Of a DNA stretch of 64,000 nucleotides, positions 8,970-17,705 are shown in pieces; the first letter of the stretch is position 1, and every line of letters starts with the position of its first letter. The stretch covers positions 62,001-126,000 of the forward strand of contig DASVBS010000079.1 in the NCBI GenBank assembly GCA_036375715.1. The letters are read 5' to 3'. The position numbers and the translations under genes were made by a program. The notes beneath the pieces are model-generated. The model saw only the letters and a program-made list of their open reading frames with translations. It was not told the DNA's origin and made no database searches. Source of the stretch: Longimicrobiaceae bacterium (GTDB lineage Bacteria; Gemmatimonadota; Gemmatimonadetes; Longimicrobiales; Longimicrobiaceae).

Positions 8970-8997
8970 TATCGGCCATGAACCGCGCGGAAGGCAA
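8968..8997 (-). promoter_or_regulatory. Candidate promoter of the LacI gene and left arm
   Basis: On the minus strand TTGCCT (8997-8992) and GATATT (8973-8968) are 18 bases apart. The palindrome at 8955-8969 would then cover the start of transcription, a position suited to repression. Confidence 0.4.
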
Positions 8998-9046
8998 GGT
9001 TCTTGTCTCGGCCGTCGAGACACGGTTTGGCTTTCACACAAGAATA

Positions 9047-9075
9047 TTGCGGCCTTCCGGGGCTACATTTATCGT
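9047..9075 (+). promoter_or_regulatory. Candidate promoter of susC-susD arm
   Basis: TTGCGG (9047-9052) and TATCGT (9070-9075) are separated by 17 bases in the most AT-rich part of the gap. Match to the consensus is partial. Confidence 0.35.
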
Positions 9076-9263
9076 GCAGAACACTCCAGGGGCACAACCA
9101 TCCGTGCCCGGGTGGTGGTTCTCGAACCGGTATTCTGACCGTCGCTTTCCCGTCCGGTCCGGGTCGTCGAACGCGCAGTCTGGCGCGGCGTATCCGCGCT
9201 GCCGGCTGTCATCCACAGGCCGGCCGAGCCGGCCCCGTCCCATCCCTTCGCAGGAGAGGATCT

Positions 9264-12200
9264 ATGCAAACGGATCCATCTGTTCGAGACCGGAGAAGGC
9301 CTCCACACCTCTTTCGCTGGCTGACCTCCGGTCGGTCCCTGTGGCTCGCGGCCCTCTTCTCGGCGCTTCCCACGCTGTCGTGGGCGCAGACCGAGGTGAG
9401 CGGGCGGGTGATCGACGCCCAGACGAGCGCTCCCCTTGCGGGGGCCCAGGTGACCGTGCAGGGCACGAATGTCGGAACGGTGACGAACGCGAGCGGCGAC
9501 TATTCGCTCACGATGCCAGCCGGGTCGTCGACCCTGGTCTTCTCGATGCTCGGCTACTCGTCGCAGGAGGTCGCCACCGAAGGCCGGTCGGTTGTGAACG
9601 TGGCGCTCATGCCCAGCGCCGTGAGCCTGGAGGGGTTGGTGGTGGTCGGATACACCACCCAGGAGCTGCGCGACATCTCCGGCGCGGTGGCCGCGGTGTC
9701 CGACACCGAGCTACAAGCGCGCAAGGTGGCGACCCTGGAAGAGGCGCTGAAAGGGCGGGTCGCCGGGGTGAACATCAAGACCTCCGGGGAGCCCGGCCAG
9801 GCGGCTGCGATCACGGTTCGCGGGCAGAACTTCCTCTACAACTCGTCCCCGCTCTATGTGGTGGACGGGTTCTACATGACTCAGAACCCCAATCTGAACC
9901 CTGCCGACATCGCCTCCATCCAGATCCTGAAGGACGCTTCGGCCGCGTCGCAGTACGGGGCCCAGGCGGCCAACGGCGTGGTGGTGATCACCACCAAGCG
10001 AGGGCAGGCGACCGGGCGTAACGGGCTCCGGATCAGCTCCTATTATGGCGTACAGGAGATGAACAACCGGATCGAGGTGATGAACGCCCGCGAGTGGGCC
10101 GAGTTCGCGAAGATGGCCTACGAGAACGCGCGGGCGCAGAACCCGAACGCCGATCCGGTCCCGGCGGGGGTGCTGGCGATCCTCGACGGTACCCACACGG
10201 TCGATACCGACTGGCAGGACGTGATCCTCCAGGACGGGGCCATCCAGGACCACAACGTGTCGATGTCCGGGGCCACCGAGGATGCGAACTACTTCCTGAG
10301 CGGCGGCTACACCCGGCAGGAAGGCACGATCAAGAAGACCGACTTCGAGCGCTTCTCCCTGCGGGTCAATTCGGAGCTTCGCCGCGGTCGGCTCACGCTG
10401 GGCGAGAACATCTCGCTGTCCCGCTCCAACCGTAACAACCTCGTCCTGAACGAGGGCTCTCCGCTGATCAATGCCATGCGCATGCCGCCGGGGATTCCCG
10501 TCTTCGACGAGGCCAACAACCCGCCATACGGCTATGGGAGCGCGTTCCTGCCCAACTTCGGTACCAACCCGCTGGGCCTCATCGAGCAGCGGGATGACCA
10601 GTTCCAACGGAACCAGGTCTTCGGAACGGTTTTCGGTGAGTACTCCCTGCTGGACGGGCTGAACTACCGGCTCAACATCGGCTTCAGCTACGACGACCTG
10701 GAGAACCGCTTCTTCCAGAAGGCCGGCGGTCTTCCGCGCCAGAACAACCCGCGTGACCCGGCCTTCCTGAACGTAGGTCGTGACGACTACACCTCGCTGC
10801 TCTTCGAGAACCTGCTCAGTTACAACCAAACCTTCGGCGGCCTCCACGATGTGAACGCGGTGGTTGGCTACACCGAGCAGAAGACCGAGCGCGACTGGCT
10901 GTGGGCCCATCGTCGCGGCTACGCGGACGAAAGCCTGCGGCAGATCGATGCGGGAACGGAGAACTTCGACAACCGGGGCTTCGCCATCGAGTCCCGCCTT
11001 CGCTCCTTCCTCGGTCGCATCAACTACTCTTACGACGGCCGCTACCTGCTGACCGCCAGCTTCCGCCGGGACGGCTCCAGTCGCTTCGGACCGGGCAATC
11101 GCTGGGGCAACTTCTGGTCGGGGTCGGCCGGCTGGGTGGTCAGTGAGGAGCCCTTCTTCAGCAGCATCCCGCTGCTCGGCGGCGCCAACTTCCTGAAGCT
11201 GCGGGCCAGCTACGGTGTGCTGGGGAACCAGGACTTCGCGGACTACCAGTTCGCCGGCCTGGTGGTGCAGAACCGCAGCTACCTGTTCGGTGAGTCGGTC
11301 GCTCCGGGAGCGATCCAGCTCGACCTGGCGAACCCGGACATCAAGTGGCAGGAGAACACGCAGCAGAACTACGGCTTCGACCTGAGCATGCTGGACAACC
11401 AGCTCTCGATCACGGCCGACTACTACATCTCTCGCTCCGACGACCTGTTGGTGCGCGCGCCGCTGCCGCCGACGCTCGGTTCCGGCACCGCGCCCTTCAT
11501 CAACGCGGGGTCCGTGCGCAACCGGGGCCTCGAGCTCTCCCTGACGCACCGGTACGGTCGGGGCAACTTCGAGCTCAACACCACCGCCAACCTCACCACC
11601 ATCGACAACGAGGTGCTGAGCCTGGGCAACGGTGCCCAGCCGATCATGGTCGCCGGCGTCGCGCGCACGGCGGTTGGCCATCCGATCGGGACGCTCTGGA
11701 CATACAAGATGGACGGGATCTTCCAGAGCGAAGAGGAGGTCCAGAACCACACCACCACCCTCGAGGACGGCACCGTGGTGGTGCTGCAGCCCAACGCTCA
11801 GCCGGGTGACGTGCGCTACGCCGACCTCAACAAGGACGGCGCGATCAACGATCAGGACAAGTACGCCGCGGGCGACGCGGTACCCGACCTCGAGGGCGGC
11901 CTCTTCTTCGACGGGCGCATCGGCCGCTTCGACTTCACGGCGGGTCTGAGGGGCAGCTTCGGCAACGAGATCTTCAACGAGGTCCGCTGGTGGATGCTGC
12001 GGATGGACGACAATTCCAATCTGCCCAAGGGAACGAAGCCCTGGACCCCGGAGAACCCCAGCGCCACCACGCCGCGTGCGCTGATCGGGGGACTGGCCGC
12101 GGACAACGCTCGCCGCGAGTCCGATCGCTGGGTGGAGGACGGGTCGTTCGTCCGCATCCAGAACCTCCAGATCGGCTATTCGCTCCCTGAGAGCCTGCTG

Positions 12201-12401
12201 AGTCGCGCGGGGCTCGATGCTCGTGACGCGCGGGTCTACGTGAACGTGCAGAACCTCTACACATTCACCGACTACACCGGCTTCGACCCGGAATTCGTGG
12301 GCTTCCTGAGCGACGTCTCGACTCTCGAGCGTGGGATCGACTTCGGGCGGGTGTATCCCAGCCCGCGCACGATCTCCGTCGGCTTCGATATCGGCCTGTA
12401 A
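9264..12401 (+). CDS. SusC/RagA-type TonB-dependent outer-membrane transporter
   Basis: A complete SusC-like importer of 1045 residues, a normal length. The ATG at 9264 has AGGAGAGGA about 5 bases upstream, and it is followed by a signal peptide ending at LSWAQ (about 40 residues). The order is carboxypeptidase-regulatory-like domain (VSGRVIDAQTSAPLAGAQV), plug domain (LEGLVVVGYTTQELRDISG, LEEALKGRVAGVNI, VDGFYM, DASAASQYGAQAANGVV), then a long beta-barrel ending in VGFDIGL, with the usual terminal hydrophobic residue replaced by Leu. It should work with the SusD protein 40 bases downstream to import glycan oligomers. It resembles the partial SusC at 1-1169 in its plug but is not a copy. Confidence 0.96.
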   Translation: MQTDPSVRDRRRPPHLFRWLTSGRSLWLAALFSALPTLSWAQTEVSGRVIDAQTSAPLAGAQVTVQGTNVGTVTNASGDYSLTMPAGSSTLVFSMLGYSSQEVATEGRSVVNVALMPSAVSLEGLVVVGYTTQELRDISGAVAAVSDTELQARKVATLEEALKGRVAGVNIKTSGEPGQAAAITVRGQNFLYNSSPLYVVDGFYMTQNPNLNPADIASIQILKDASAASQYGAQAANGVVVITTKRGQATGRNGLRISSYYGVQEMNNRIEVMNAREWAEFAKMAYENARAQNPNADPVPAGVLAILDGTHTVDTDWQDVILQDGAIQDHNVSMSGATEDANYFLSGGYTRQEGTIKKTDFERFSLRVNSELRRGRLTLGENISLSRSNRNNLVLNEGSPLINAMRMPPGIPVFDEANNPPYGYGSAFLPNFGTNPLGLIEQRDDQFQRNQVFGTVFGEYSLLDGLNYRLNIGFSYDDLENRFFQKAGGLPRQNNPRDPAFLNVGRDDYTSLLFENLLSYNQTFGGLHDVNAVVGYTEQKTERDWLWAHRRGYADESLRQIDAGTENFDNRGFAIESRLRSFLGRINYSYDGRYLLTASFRRDGSSRFGPGNRWGNFWSGSAGWVVSEEPFFSSIPLLGGANFLKLRASYGVLGNQDFADYQFAGLVVQNRSYLFGESVAPGAIQLDLANPDIKWQENTQQNYGFDLSMLDNQLSITADYYISRSDDLLVRAPLPPTLGSGTAPFINAGSVRNRGLELSLTHRYGRGNFELNTTANLTTIDNEVLSLGNGAQPIMVAGVARTAVGHPIGTLWTYKMDGIFQSEEEVQNHTTTLEDGTVVVLQPNAQPGDVRYADLNKDGAINDQDKYAAGDAVPDLEGGLFFDGRIGRFDFTAGLRGSFGNEIFNEVRWWMLRMDDNSNLPKGTKPWTPENPSATTPRALIGGLAADNARRESDRWVEDGSFVRIQNLQIGYSLPESLLSRAGLDARDARVYVNVQNLYTFTDYTGFDPEFVGFLSDVSTLERGIDFGRVYPSPRTISVGFDIGL

Positions 12402-12441
12402 GCGGAATCATCGCACCCGGACTCTCAAGAGAGACGATCCC

Positions 12442-13917
12442 ATGCGCATACATAGACTGATCGTACCTCTGGCGATCACCTGCCTGGCGGCAGCGTGCAC
12501 CGACCTGGAGGTCACGAACCCGAACCAACGCACCACGGACACTTTCTGGCGCTCCGAGGTGGACGCCATCGCCGCGCTGAACGCCGCCTACGGCGGACTT
12601 CAGGCCAATGGCGTGTACGGACGCTGGTATCACTTCGCCAGCGACGCCCGAACGGACGTGGCCACCAGCCGAAGCCCGTGGACCGACCTGCAGAACTGGA
12701 CCAAGACGGTGCTGGTGACCTCGAACTTCGAGGGAAACCGGGACACCTGGATCCACCACTACCAGGCGATCTACCGCGCCAACCAGGTCATCACCAACGT
12801 CCCCAACATCGAGATGGACGAGGGGCTGAAGCGGCGCATCATCGCGGAAGCCACCTTCCTGCGCGGGCTGCTCTATTACAACCTCGCCATTCTCTTCGGG
12901 AACGTGCCCATCCTCACCGAGCCGATGCAGGCGGGTGAGTTCCCCACGACCGCCCCATACGAGCAGGTCATCGCCCAGGTGGAGAGCGACGCAACCGCCG
13001 CCGCGGCCGATCTACCGCTCTCGTACACGGGCAACGACGTGGGCCGTGCCACCCGCGGCGCGGCGCTCGCGCTGAAGGCGCGCGTGCAGCTTCAGCAGCG
13101 GCGCTGGGACGAAGCGGCCGCGACCTTCCGGGAGGTGGTGGAGTCAGGGCAGTACGAGCTGGCCCCCACCTTCGACGAGAACTTCACCCTGGAAGGCGAC
13201 AACAACGTCGAGTCGGTGTTCGACGTGCAGTTCGGCGGACCGGAAGTGCTGGCCGCCGGAACACGCGGGCTCAACATCGCGAAGATGGCGGGTCCGCCGA
13301 CGATCGGCTTCACCGACCTGCAGCCCACGGAATGGTATTTCCAGCAGTTCTTCGCCGAGACCGGCACACCCGACCCGCGGCTGGACGCGACCATCTTCTG
13401 GAACAAGCCCGGCGGCATGGACGTTCACGGGCAGCCATTCGCGGAGCGATACCCCACGGGGTTCAAGGACACCCCCATCGACAAGACGTATTTCTGGAAG
13501 AAGTTCGGGGAGTACTGGCTGCCTCAGCAGGACTGGGACGCGGCGATCAACTACAAGGTGATCCGCTACGCCGACGTCCTGTTGATGTACGCGGAGGCGC
13601 TGAACGAATCGGGGAACACCTCCGAGGCGGCCACCTACCTGAACATGGTGCGGAACCGGGTGGGCCTCCCGGACGTGCCGAGCACGCTCAGCCAGGCCGA
13701 GATGCGTGCGCGCATCGAGCACGAGATGCTGATGGAGCTCGGCTGGGAGAACAAGCGGCTTCCCTACCTGAAGCGGCACGACAGGTTCAACCGGGCGACC
13801 ATGGAGCCGCACGACCCGGATTTCGCCTTCTTCGTGGACGGGAAGTCGGAGCTGCTGCCGATTCCGCAGTCCGAGATCGACGTGAACCCGAACGTGGTGC
13901 AGAATCCCGGTTGGTGA
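12442..13917 (+). CDS. SusD/RagB-family glycan-binding outer-membrane lipoprotein
   Basis: A 491-residue SusD homologue, the surface lid that captures oligosaccharides for SusC. The ATG at 12442 gives a short lipoprotein signal with lipobox LAAAC (MRIHRLIVPLAITCLAAAC), followed by TDLEVTNPNQRTTDTFWRSEVDA, the typical SusD beginning. The tetratricopeptide-like helices and C-terminal RYADVLLMYAEALNE and DPDF segments are also present. AAGAGAGA lies upstream of the start as a weak ribosome site. It follows susC by 40 bases and is separated from the downstream enzymes by a very stable hairpin, which may set higher transporter than enzyme levels. Confidence 0.96.
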   Translation: MRIHRLIVPLAITCLAAACTDLEVTNPNQRTTDTFWRSEVDAIAALNAAYGGLQANGVYGRWYHFASDARTDVATSRSPWTDLQNWTKTVLVTSNFEGNRDTWIHHYQAIYRANQVITNVPNIEMDEGLKRRIIAEATFLRGLLYYNLAILFGNVPILTEPMQAGEFPTTAPYEQVIAQVESDATAAAADLPLSYTGNDVGRATRGAALALKARVQLQQRRWDEAAATFREVVESGQYELAPTFDENFTLEGDNNVESVFDVQFGGPEVLAAGTRGLNIAKMAGPPTIGFTDLQPTEWYFQQFFAETGTPDPRLDATIFWNKPGGMDVHGQPFAERYPTGFKDTPIDKTYFWKKFGEYWLPQQDWDAAINYKVIRYADVLLMYAEALNESGNTSEAATYLNMVRNRVGLPDVPSTLSQAEMRARIEHEMLMELGWENKRLPYLKRHDRFNRATMEPHDPDFAFFVDGKSELLPIPQSEIDVNPNVVQNPGW

Positions 13918-13955
13918 GGCCGGCGAGATTCTCACCCTGAAGGTGCAGGATCAGG

Positions 13956-14007
13956 ACGGACGAGCCCGAGGAGCCGGGAAGCCCCGGCGACTCGGTGTCT
14001 CGTCCGT
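13956..14007 (+). terminator. Strong intercistronic hairpin, probable partial terminator/attenuator
   Basis: Three stacked stems: ACGGACGAG (13956-13964) with CTCGTCCGT (13999-14007), CCGAG (13966-13970) with CTCGG (13991-13995), and CCGGG (13974-13978) with CCCGG (13983-13987), loop 4 bases. It is followed by TTCCGTCCCC rather than a clear U-run. It lies between susD and the first GH43 gene, so it may reduce transcription into the enzymes or stabilise the susCD message. Confidence 0.6.
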
Positions 14008-14049
14008 TTCCGTCCCCGCTGACCGGCTCGAGAGAGGAGGTGGCAGACC

Positions 14050-15045
14050 GTGAGGTGGACGCTACTGCTCGCTGTGCTTCTCGCTCAGGGAACTGCCTCG
14101 CCGCTGGGCGCACAGACATTCACCAATCCATTGATCAGCACGCCGGCCGCCGACCCCTGGGTGATCCGGCACGACGGCTGGTACTATTTCACCTCGACGG
14201 GCGGGGACGAGATCTCCATCCGCCGCTCGCGCACGCTGACGGGACTGGATGACGCGGAGCCGGTGCAGGTGTGGCGCGCCCCGGCCTCGGGACCGCAGAG
14301 CAAGCAGGTGTGGGCGCCGGAGCTCCATTACCTGCAGGGGAAGTGGTACCTCTACTATACCGCCAGCGACGGCGAGGACCGGAACCATCGCCACTACGTC
14401 CTGGAGGCGGTCACGGATGATCCGTTGGGGAAGTACGTCGACCGCGGACGGGTGGATCCCGAGCTCGACTCCTACGCAATCGACGGCTCCGTTCTCCAGA
14501 TGCCCGACGGATCGCTCTACTGGGTCTACACGACCGGCCACCTGGAGATCGCGCCGATGACCAGCCCGACCCGGGTGGACGGCTCCCGGCGCGCGCGCAT
14601 CGCCAGCCCCACGCTCCCCTGGGAGCGGGGCTGGATCGAAGCTCCGCAGGCGCTCGTGCGCGAAGGCCGGGTCTTTCTGGTGTACTCTGCCGGACACAGC
14701 GCGACCCCGCATTACGTCCTGGGTCTGCTGACCCTCACCGGGAGCGATCCGCTCGACCCCGGCGCCTGGCGAAAGCACGACAGCCCCGTTTTCCAGCCTT
14801 ACATCGGACCGGAGGGCGCGGTTTACACCACCGGTCACTGCAGCTTCACCACCTCTCCCGACGGCAAGGAGGATTGGATCGTGTACCACGGCAAGGACTG
14901 GCGCGACGCAGCGCTGCAGGGCTTCGCCGGCCGGATGACCCGCGCGCAACGATTCGGCTGGCATGCGGACGGAACCCCTGACTTCGGCCACCCCATCCCC
15001 AGCGGGGTGGAGATTGCGGTCCCGTCGGGGGAGGGTGCGCCGTGA
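14050..15045 (+). CDS. Glycoside hydrolase family 43, secreted
   Basis: A 331-residue single-domain GH43 beta-propeller. The GTG at 14050 is preceded by GAGGAGGT with 8-base spacing and starts a signal peptide (MRWTLLLAVLLAQGTASPLGAQ). The base Asp is in AADPWVI, the modulating Asp in AIDGSVL and the acid Glu in IEAPQAL. WAPELHYLQGKWYLYYTAS is the conserved second-blade segment. Its last 4 bases overlap the start of the next GH43 gene (GTGA), so the two are translationally coupled. The product probably removes arabinose or xylose side groups from the imported glycan. Subfamily and linkage are not determined here. Confidence 0.92.
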   Translation: MRWTLLLAVLLAQGTASPLGAQTFTNPLISTPAADPWVIRHDGWYYFTSTGGDEISIRRSRTLTGLDDAEPVQVWRAPASGPQSKQVWAPELHYLQGKWYLYYTASDGEDRNHRHYVLEAVTDDPLGKYVDRGRVDPELDSYAIDGSVLQMPDGSLYWVYTTGHLEIAPMTSPTRVDGSRRARIASPTLPWERGWIEAPQALVREGRVFLVYSAGHSATPHYVLGLLTLTGSDPLDPGAWRKHDSPVFQPYIGPEGAVYTTGHCSFTTSPDGKEDWIVYHGKDWRDAALQGFAGRMTRAQRFGWHADGTPDFGHPIPSGVEIAVPSGEGAP

Positions 15046-17594
15046 AGGCTCACGGATTCTGCCGTGCGGATGCCAGGGCCGGGAGTGTGTTACGAAGCTG
15101 CGGGACGGGAGCGGTCGCGTTGCTGCTGTCGCTCGCTGCACCGCACTCGGCGCTGTTGGCGCAGACGACGATGGGCGACAGCGGGGCGCCCGCGGTGGTC
15201 TACACCAACCCCGTCCTGCCGCATGCCGACCCGTCGATTCTGAAGTGGAACGGGGAGTACTACCTGTACGCCACCGGAAACCCGATCCGGGCGTATCACT
15301 CCACCGACCTTGTGCACTGGACGGAGATCGGCCCGGTCCTCTGGGGCTCGGAGGAACCGTACGCCTGGAACCAGACCGATGTGTGGGCGCCGGAGGTGAT
15401 CTACCGCAACGGCACCTTCTACATGTACTACACGGCGTCGAAGGCCTCGCCCGACTGGCGTGTGGGTGAGATGGCCCGGCGCATCGGCGTGGCGACCAGC
15501 GAGAGTCCGGCCGGGCCCTTCGTGGACAGCGGCGAGCCGCTGACCCCGGGTTGGGGGATCGACGGGCACGTCTTCCGCGATCCTGACAGCGGCAAGGACT
15601 ATCTGTTCTACAGCTACCTCTACGATCCGCGGCTCCCCGGGGCGGGACTGGTGGTGGACTCCATGCCGGATCCGATGCGGGTCGGTGGGCGCCCATCGCA
15701 CGTGACGCGGGGCAGCGAATGGTGGGAGGACAAGGACGCCGATCCGCAGAACGGCAGCCTGCGCTACACCAACGAAGGCCCCACGGTGCTGAAGAAGGAC
15801 GGCACCTACTACCTGATCTACAGCGGCGGTTCCTGGGACCTTCCCACCTACGCCCTGGCGTATGCCGTCTCGGACCGGGTGATGGAGGGCGGTCTCGACG
15901 GACCCGGCTGGACGAAGGTGATGCCTCCCATCCTGCGGAGCACCCCGCTGGTCGAGGCTCCCGGCCACAACAGCGTGGTCAAGGCGCCTAACAACGTTGA
16001 CGACATCACCGCTTACCACGCGCGTGTGGTCCCCTTCACCGGCCCGGGAGACCGGCAGACCTTCGTGGATCGGCTGTACTGGAACCACGAACGGCTCTAC
16101 ATGCAGCCCCCCTCGACAGGTGGCCTTCCCACGCCGGACCTCCCGCTGTTCCGCGATCTCTTCGATCGCGAAGGCGGCCTGGGATCAGGGTGGGAGGTGG
16201 CGAATGGGTCCTGGCGGATCGAGTCAGCCGAGGCGAGTGGGTCCGGCACCGCGTTGATTGCTACGGAGCCGCTGCAGCATTACCTGCTGGAGGCCAACGT
16301 GCGCCTACCCGCCCGCGGGGGTGAGGCGGGCGTCGTTGCCTTCCGCAACGGCGACGACGTGGTGGAGGTCCTGCTAGACGCCGAACGGCGTGCGCTCAGA
16401 CTCGCGGGCCGCGTGGGGGGTGAGGCCGTTGAGGGCACCTCGGTTCCAGTGGAGGAGGGGTTCCGTTTCGACGTCTATCATCAGCTACTGGTCACCAAGA
16501 ACGCTCATCGGTTGCAGGTGGAGCTGGACGGGGTGCGAGTCGCCTCGCTCGAGCTGGAAGCCCTCGACGCCGCTGGCCGGGTCGGGCTGCTGGCGCGAGG
16601 GGGACGCGCCTACTTCGACGGCATTGCGCTCACCTCGTGGTTCCGTGACGCCTTCGACCAGCCGGACGACACCTGGGAGATCTCTGGCGGCAGCTGGATG
16701 GTGGACGAGGGTGCCCTGCACCAGGGGGCGGGAGGCGCCGACCGCTACGTTGCGCTCAAGGGAGAGCCGGCGGAGAACTATGAGTTCTCGGCGAGCGTGC
16801 GCTGGCGGGACGAGGAATCGTCACGGTCAACCGCCGGCATCGTGGCCGCGGCGACCGCCTCGGGCGACCTCGTCCTCGCCGGGTTCGACCACGAGATCTG
16901 GCCGTTCGGACGATTCCACGTTCGCCACGTAGTGAACGGGCAGGTGGTCCATTCCCTCAGCGTGGAGACTCCGCGTGGGTTCCTGTTCAATGTCTTCCAC
17001 ACGATCTCGGTCACCAAGCAGGGGGAGGCGTTCACCTTCACGCTGGATGGCCGGGAGATCGTGGCGGTACGCTTCCCGGTCGGGGAAGCACGGGCCGGCC
17101 TTTACACCGAAGGGGTGCGTGCGGCCTTCGACGACGCGTCGCTGAAACGGATCGTGGTTCCTCGCAACCGCGTGCTGAACGGCAGCTTCGAGGCGGAGCG
17201 CTGGCCGGAGGAGGGCAATGCGGCGGCGAATCCATGGCGCCTGACGGGTGGCGCGATGGTCAACTTCTGCTGCGCGCACAGCGGATTGTACCGGCTGCTC
17301 CTCCGTCAGCCGGAGAGCGTCGCCGAGCAGACCGTGCGCGGCCTGGAGCCGGGGTCCTATACGCTGTGGGCGTGGGTTACCACGCGGGATGCCGAGGGAG
17401 AAGTCGTCGTCTCGCCGGCCGGCGGCGCCCCGGTGCAGCAGAGCGTTGCGGGCGAGGGATGGCACCGCGTCTTGGTCGAGTTCGAGGTGCCGCCCGGCTC
17501 GGGCGAGGTGACGTTGCGGTTCTCGGGAAGGTTCGAGGGAAATGCGCCGCTGGTCGCGGTCGACGACGTCTACCTCTTCGAGCGGGGATCGTAG
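15042..17594 (+). CDS. Multidomain GH43 enzyme with three C-terminal beta-sandwich modules
   Basis: An 850-residue protein beginning with GTG at 15042, overlapping the previous stop. After a long signal region (cleavage near LLAQ, about residue 41) comes a GH43 propeller: base Asp in HADPSIL, modulating Asp in GIDGHVF, acid Glu in NEGPTVL. Two related modules follow, each opening with F-x-D-x-F-D and a SGGSW/ANGSW strand (about 362-525 and 528-690), resembling LamG or 3-keto-disaccharide-hydrolase folds. The C terminus (about 705-850, VLNGSFEAERWPEE to VAVDDVYLF) resembles a CBM4/9/22-type carbohydrate-binding module. The extra modules probably hold the enzyme on polymeric substrate. The gene ends the right arm of the locus. 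Confidence 0.85.
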   Translation: MKAHGFCRADARAGSVLRSCGTGAVALLLSLAAPHSALLAQTTMGDSGAPAVVYTNPVLPHADPSILKWNGEYYLYATGNPIRAYHSTDLVHWTEIGPVLWGSEEPYAWNQTDVWAPEVIYRNGTFYMYYTASKASPDWRVGEMARRIGVATSESPAGPFVDSGEPLTPGWGIDGHVFRDPDSGKDYLFYSYLYDPRLPGAGLVVDSMPDPMRVGGRPSHVTRGSEWWEDKDADPQNGSLRYTNEGPTVLKKDGTYYLIYSGGSWDLPTYALAYAVSDRVMEGGLDGPGWTKVMPPILRSTPLVEAPGHNSVVKAPNNVDDITAYHARVVPFTGPGDRQTFVDRLYWNHERLYMQPPSTGGLPTPDLPLFRDLFDREGGLGSGWEVANGSWRIESAEASGSGTALIATEPLQHYLLEANVRLPARGGEAGVVAFRNGDDVVEVLLDAERRALRLAGRVGGEAVEGTSVPVEEGFRFDVYHQLLVTKNAHRLQVELDGVRVASLELEALDAAGRVGLLARGGRAYFDGIALTSWFRDAFDQPDDTWEISGGSWMVDEGALHQGAGGADRYVALKGEPAENYEFSASVRWRDEESSRSTAGIVAAATASGDLVLAGFDHEIWPFGRFHVRHVVNGQVVHSLSVETPRGFLFNVFHTISVTKQGEAFTFTLDGREIVAVRFPVGEARAGLYTEGVRAAFDDASLKRIVVPRNRVLNGSFEAERWPEEGNAAANPWRLTGGAMVNFCCAHSGLYRLLLRQPESVAEQTVRGLEPGSYTLWAWVTTRDAEGEVVVSPAGGAPVQQSVAGEGWHRVLVEFEVPPGSGEVTLRFSGRFEGNAPLVAVDDVYLFERGS

Positions 17595-17705
17595 CGGCAG
17601 GTAGGGAGCCTGGTAGGCAGGGAGCCCGCTTACCTTTCAGGTGGGATCCGAGGGGGTGGGTGGGCGCAGGTCGCCCGTCCCCGCCCCCCGTTGTGCGGGA
17701 GCTCC
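17595..17705. other. Convergent intergenic region with inverted repeat
   Basis: GTAGGGAGC (17601-17609) and GCTCCCTAC (17701-17709) are perfect inverted copies flanking the gap between the converging GH43 and serine hydrolase genes. They could pair over a 91-base loop and may mark transcription ends from both sides. Confidence 0.35.

Larger units (their letters stand above)
8875..9263. other. Divergent control region of the glycan locus
   Basis: This 389-base gap separates the LacI and SusC starts. It contains the palindrome at 8955-8969, the second TCGAACCGGT copy at 9122-9131, and candidate promoters facing both ways (8968-8997 minus, 9047-9075 plus). The SusC leader would be roughly 180 bases long. 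No convincing open reading frame was seen in it. Confidence 0.6.

Noticed and set aside
9711-11750. Long minus-strand frame opposite SusC
   Set aside because: It has no recognisable domain and lies inside a complete SusC gene; its composition mirrors the codon bias of the plus strand.
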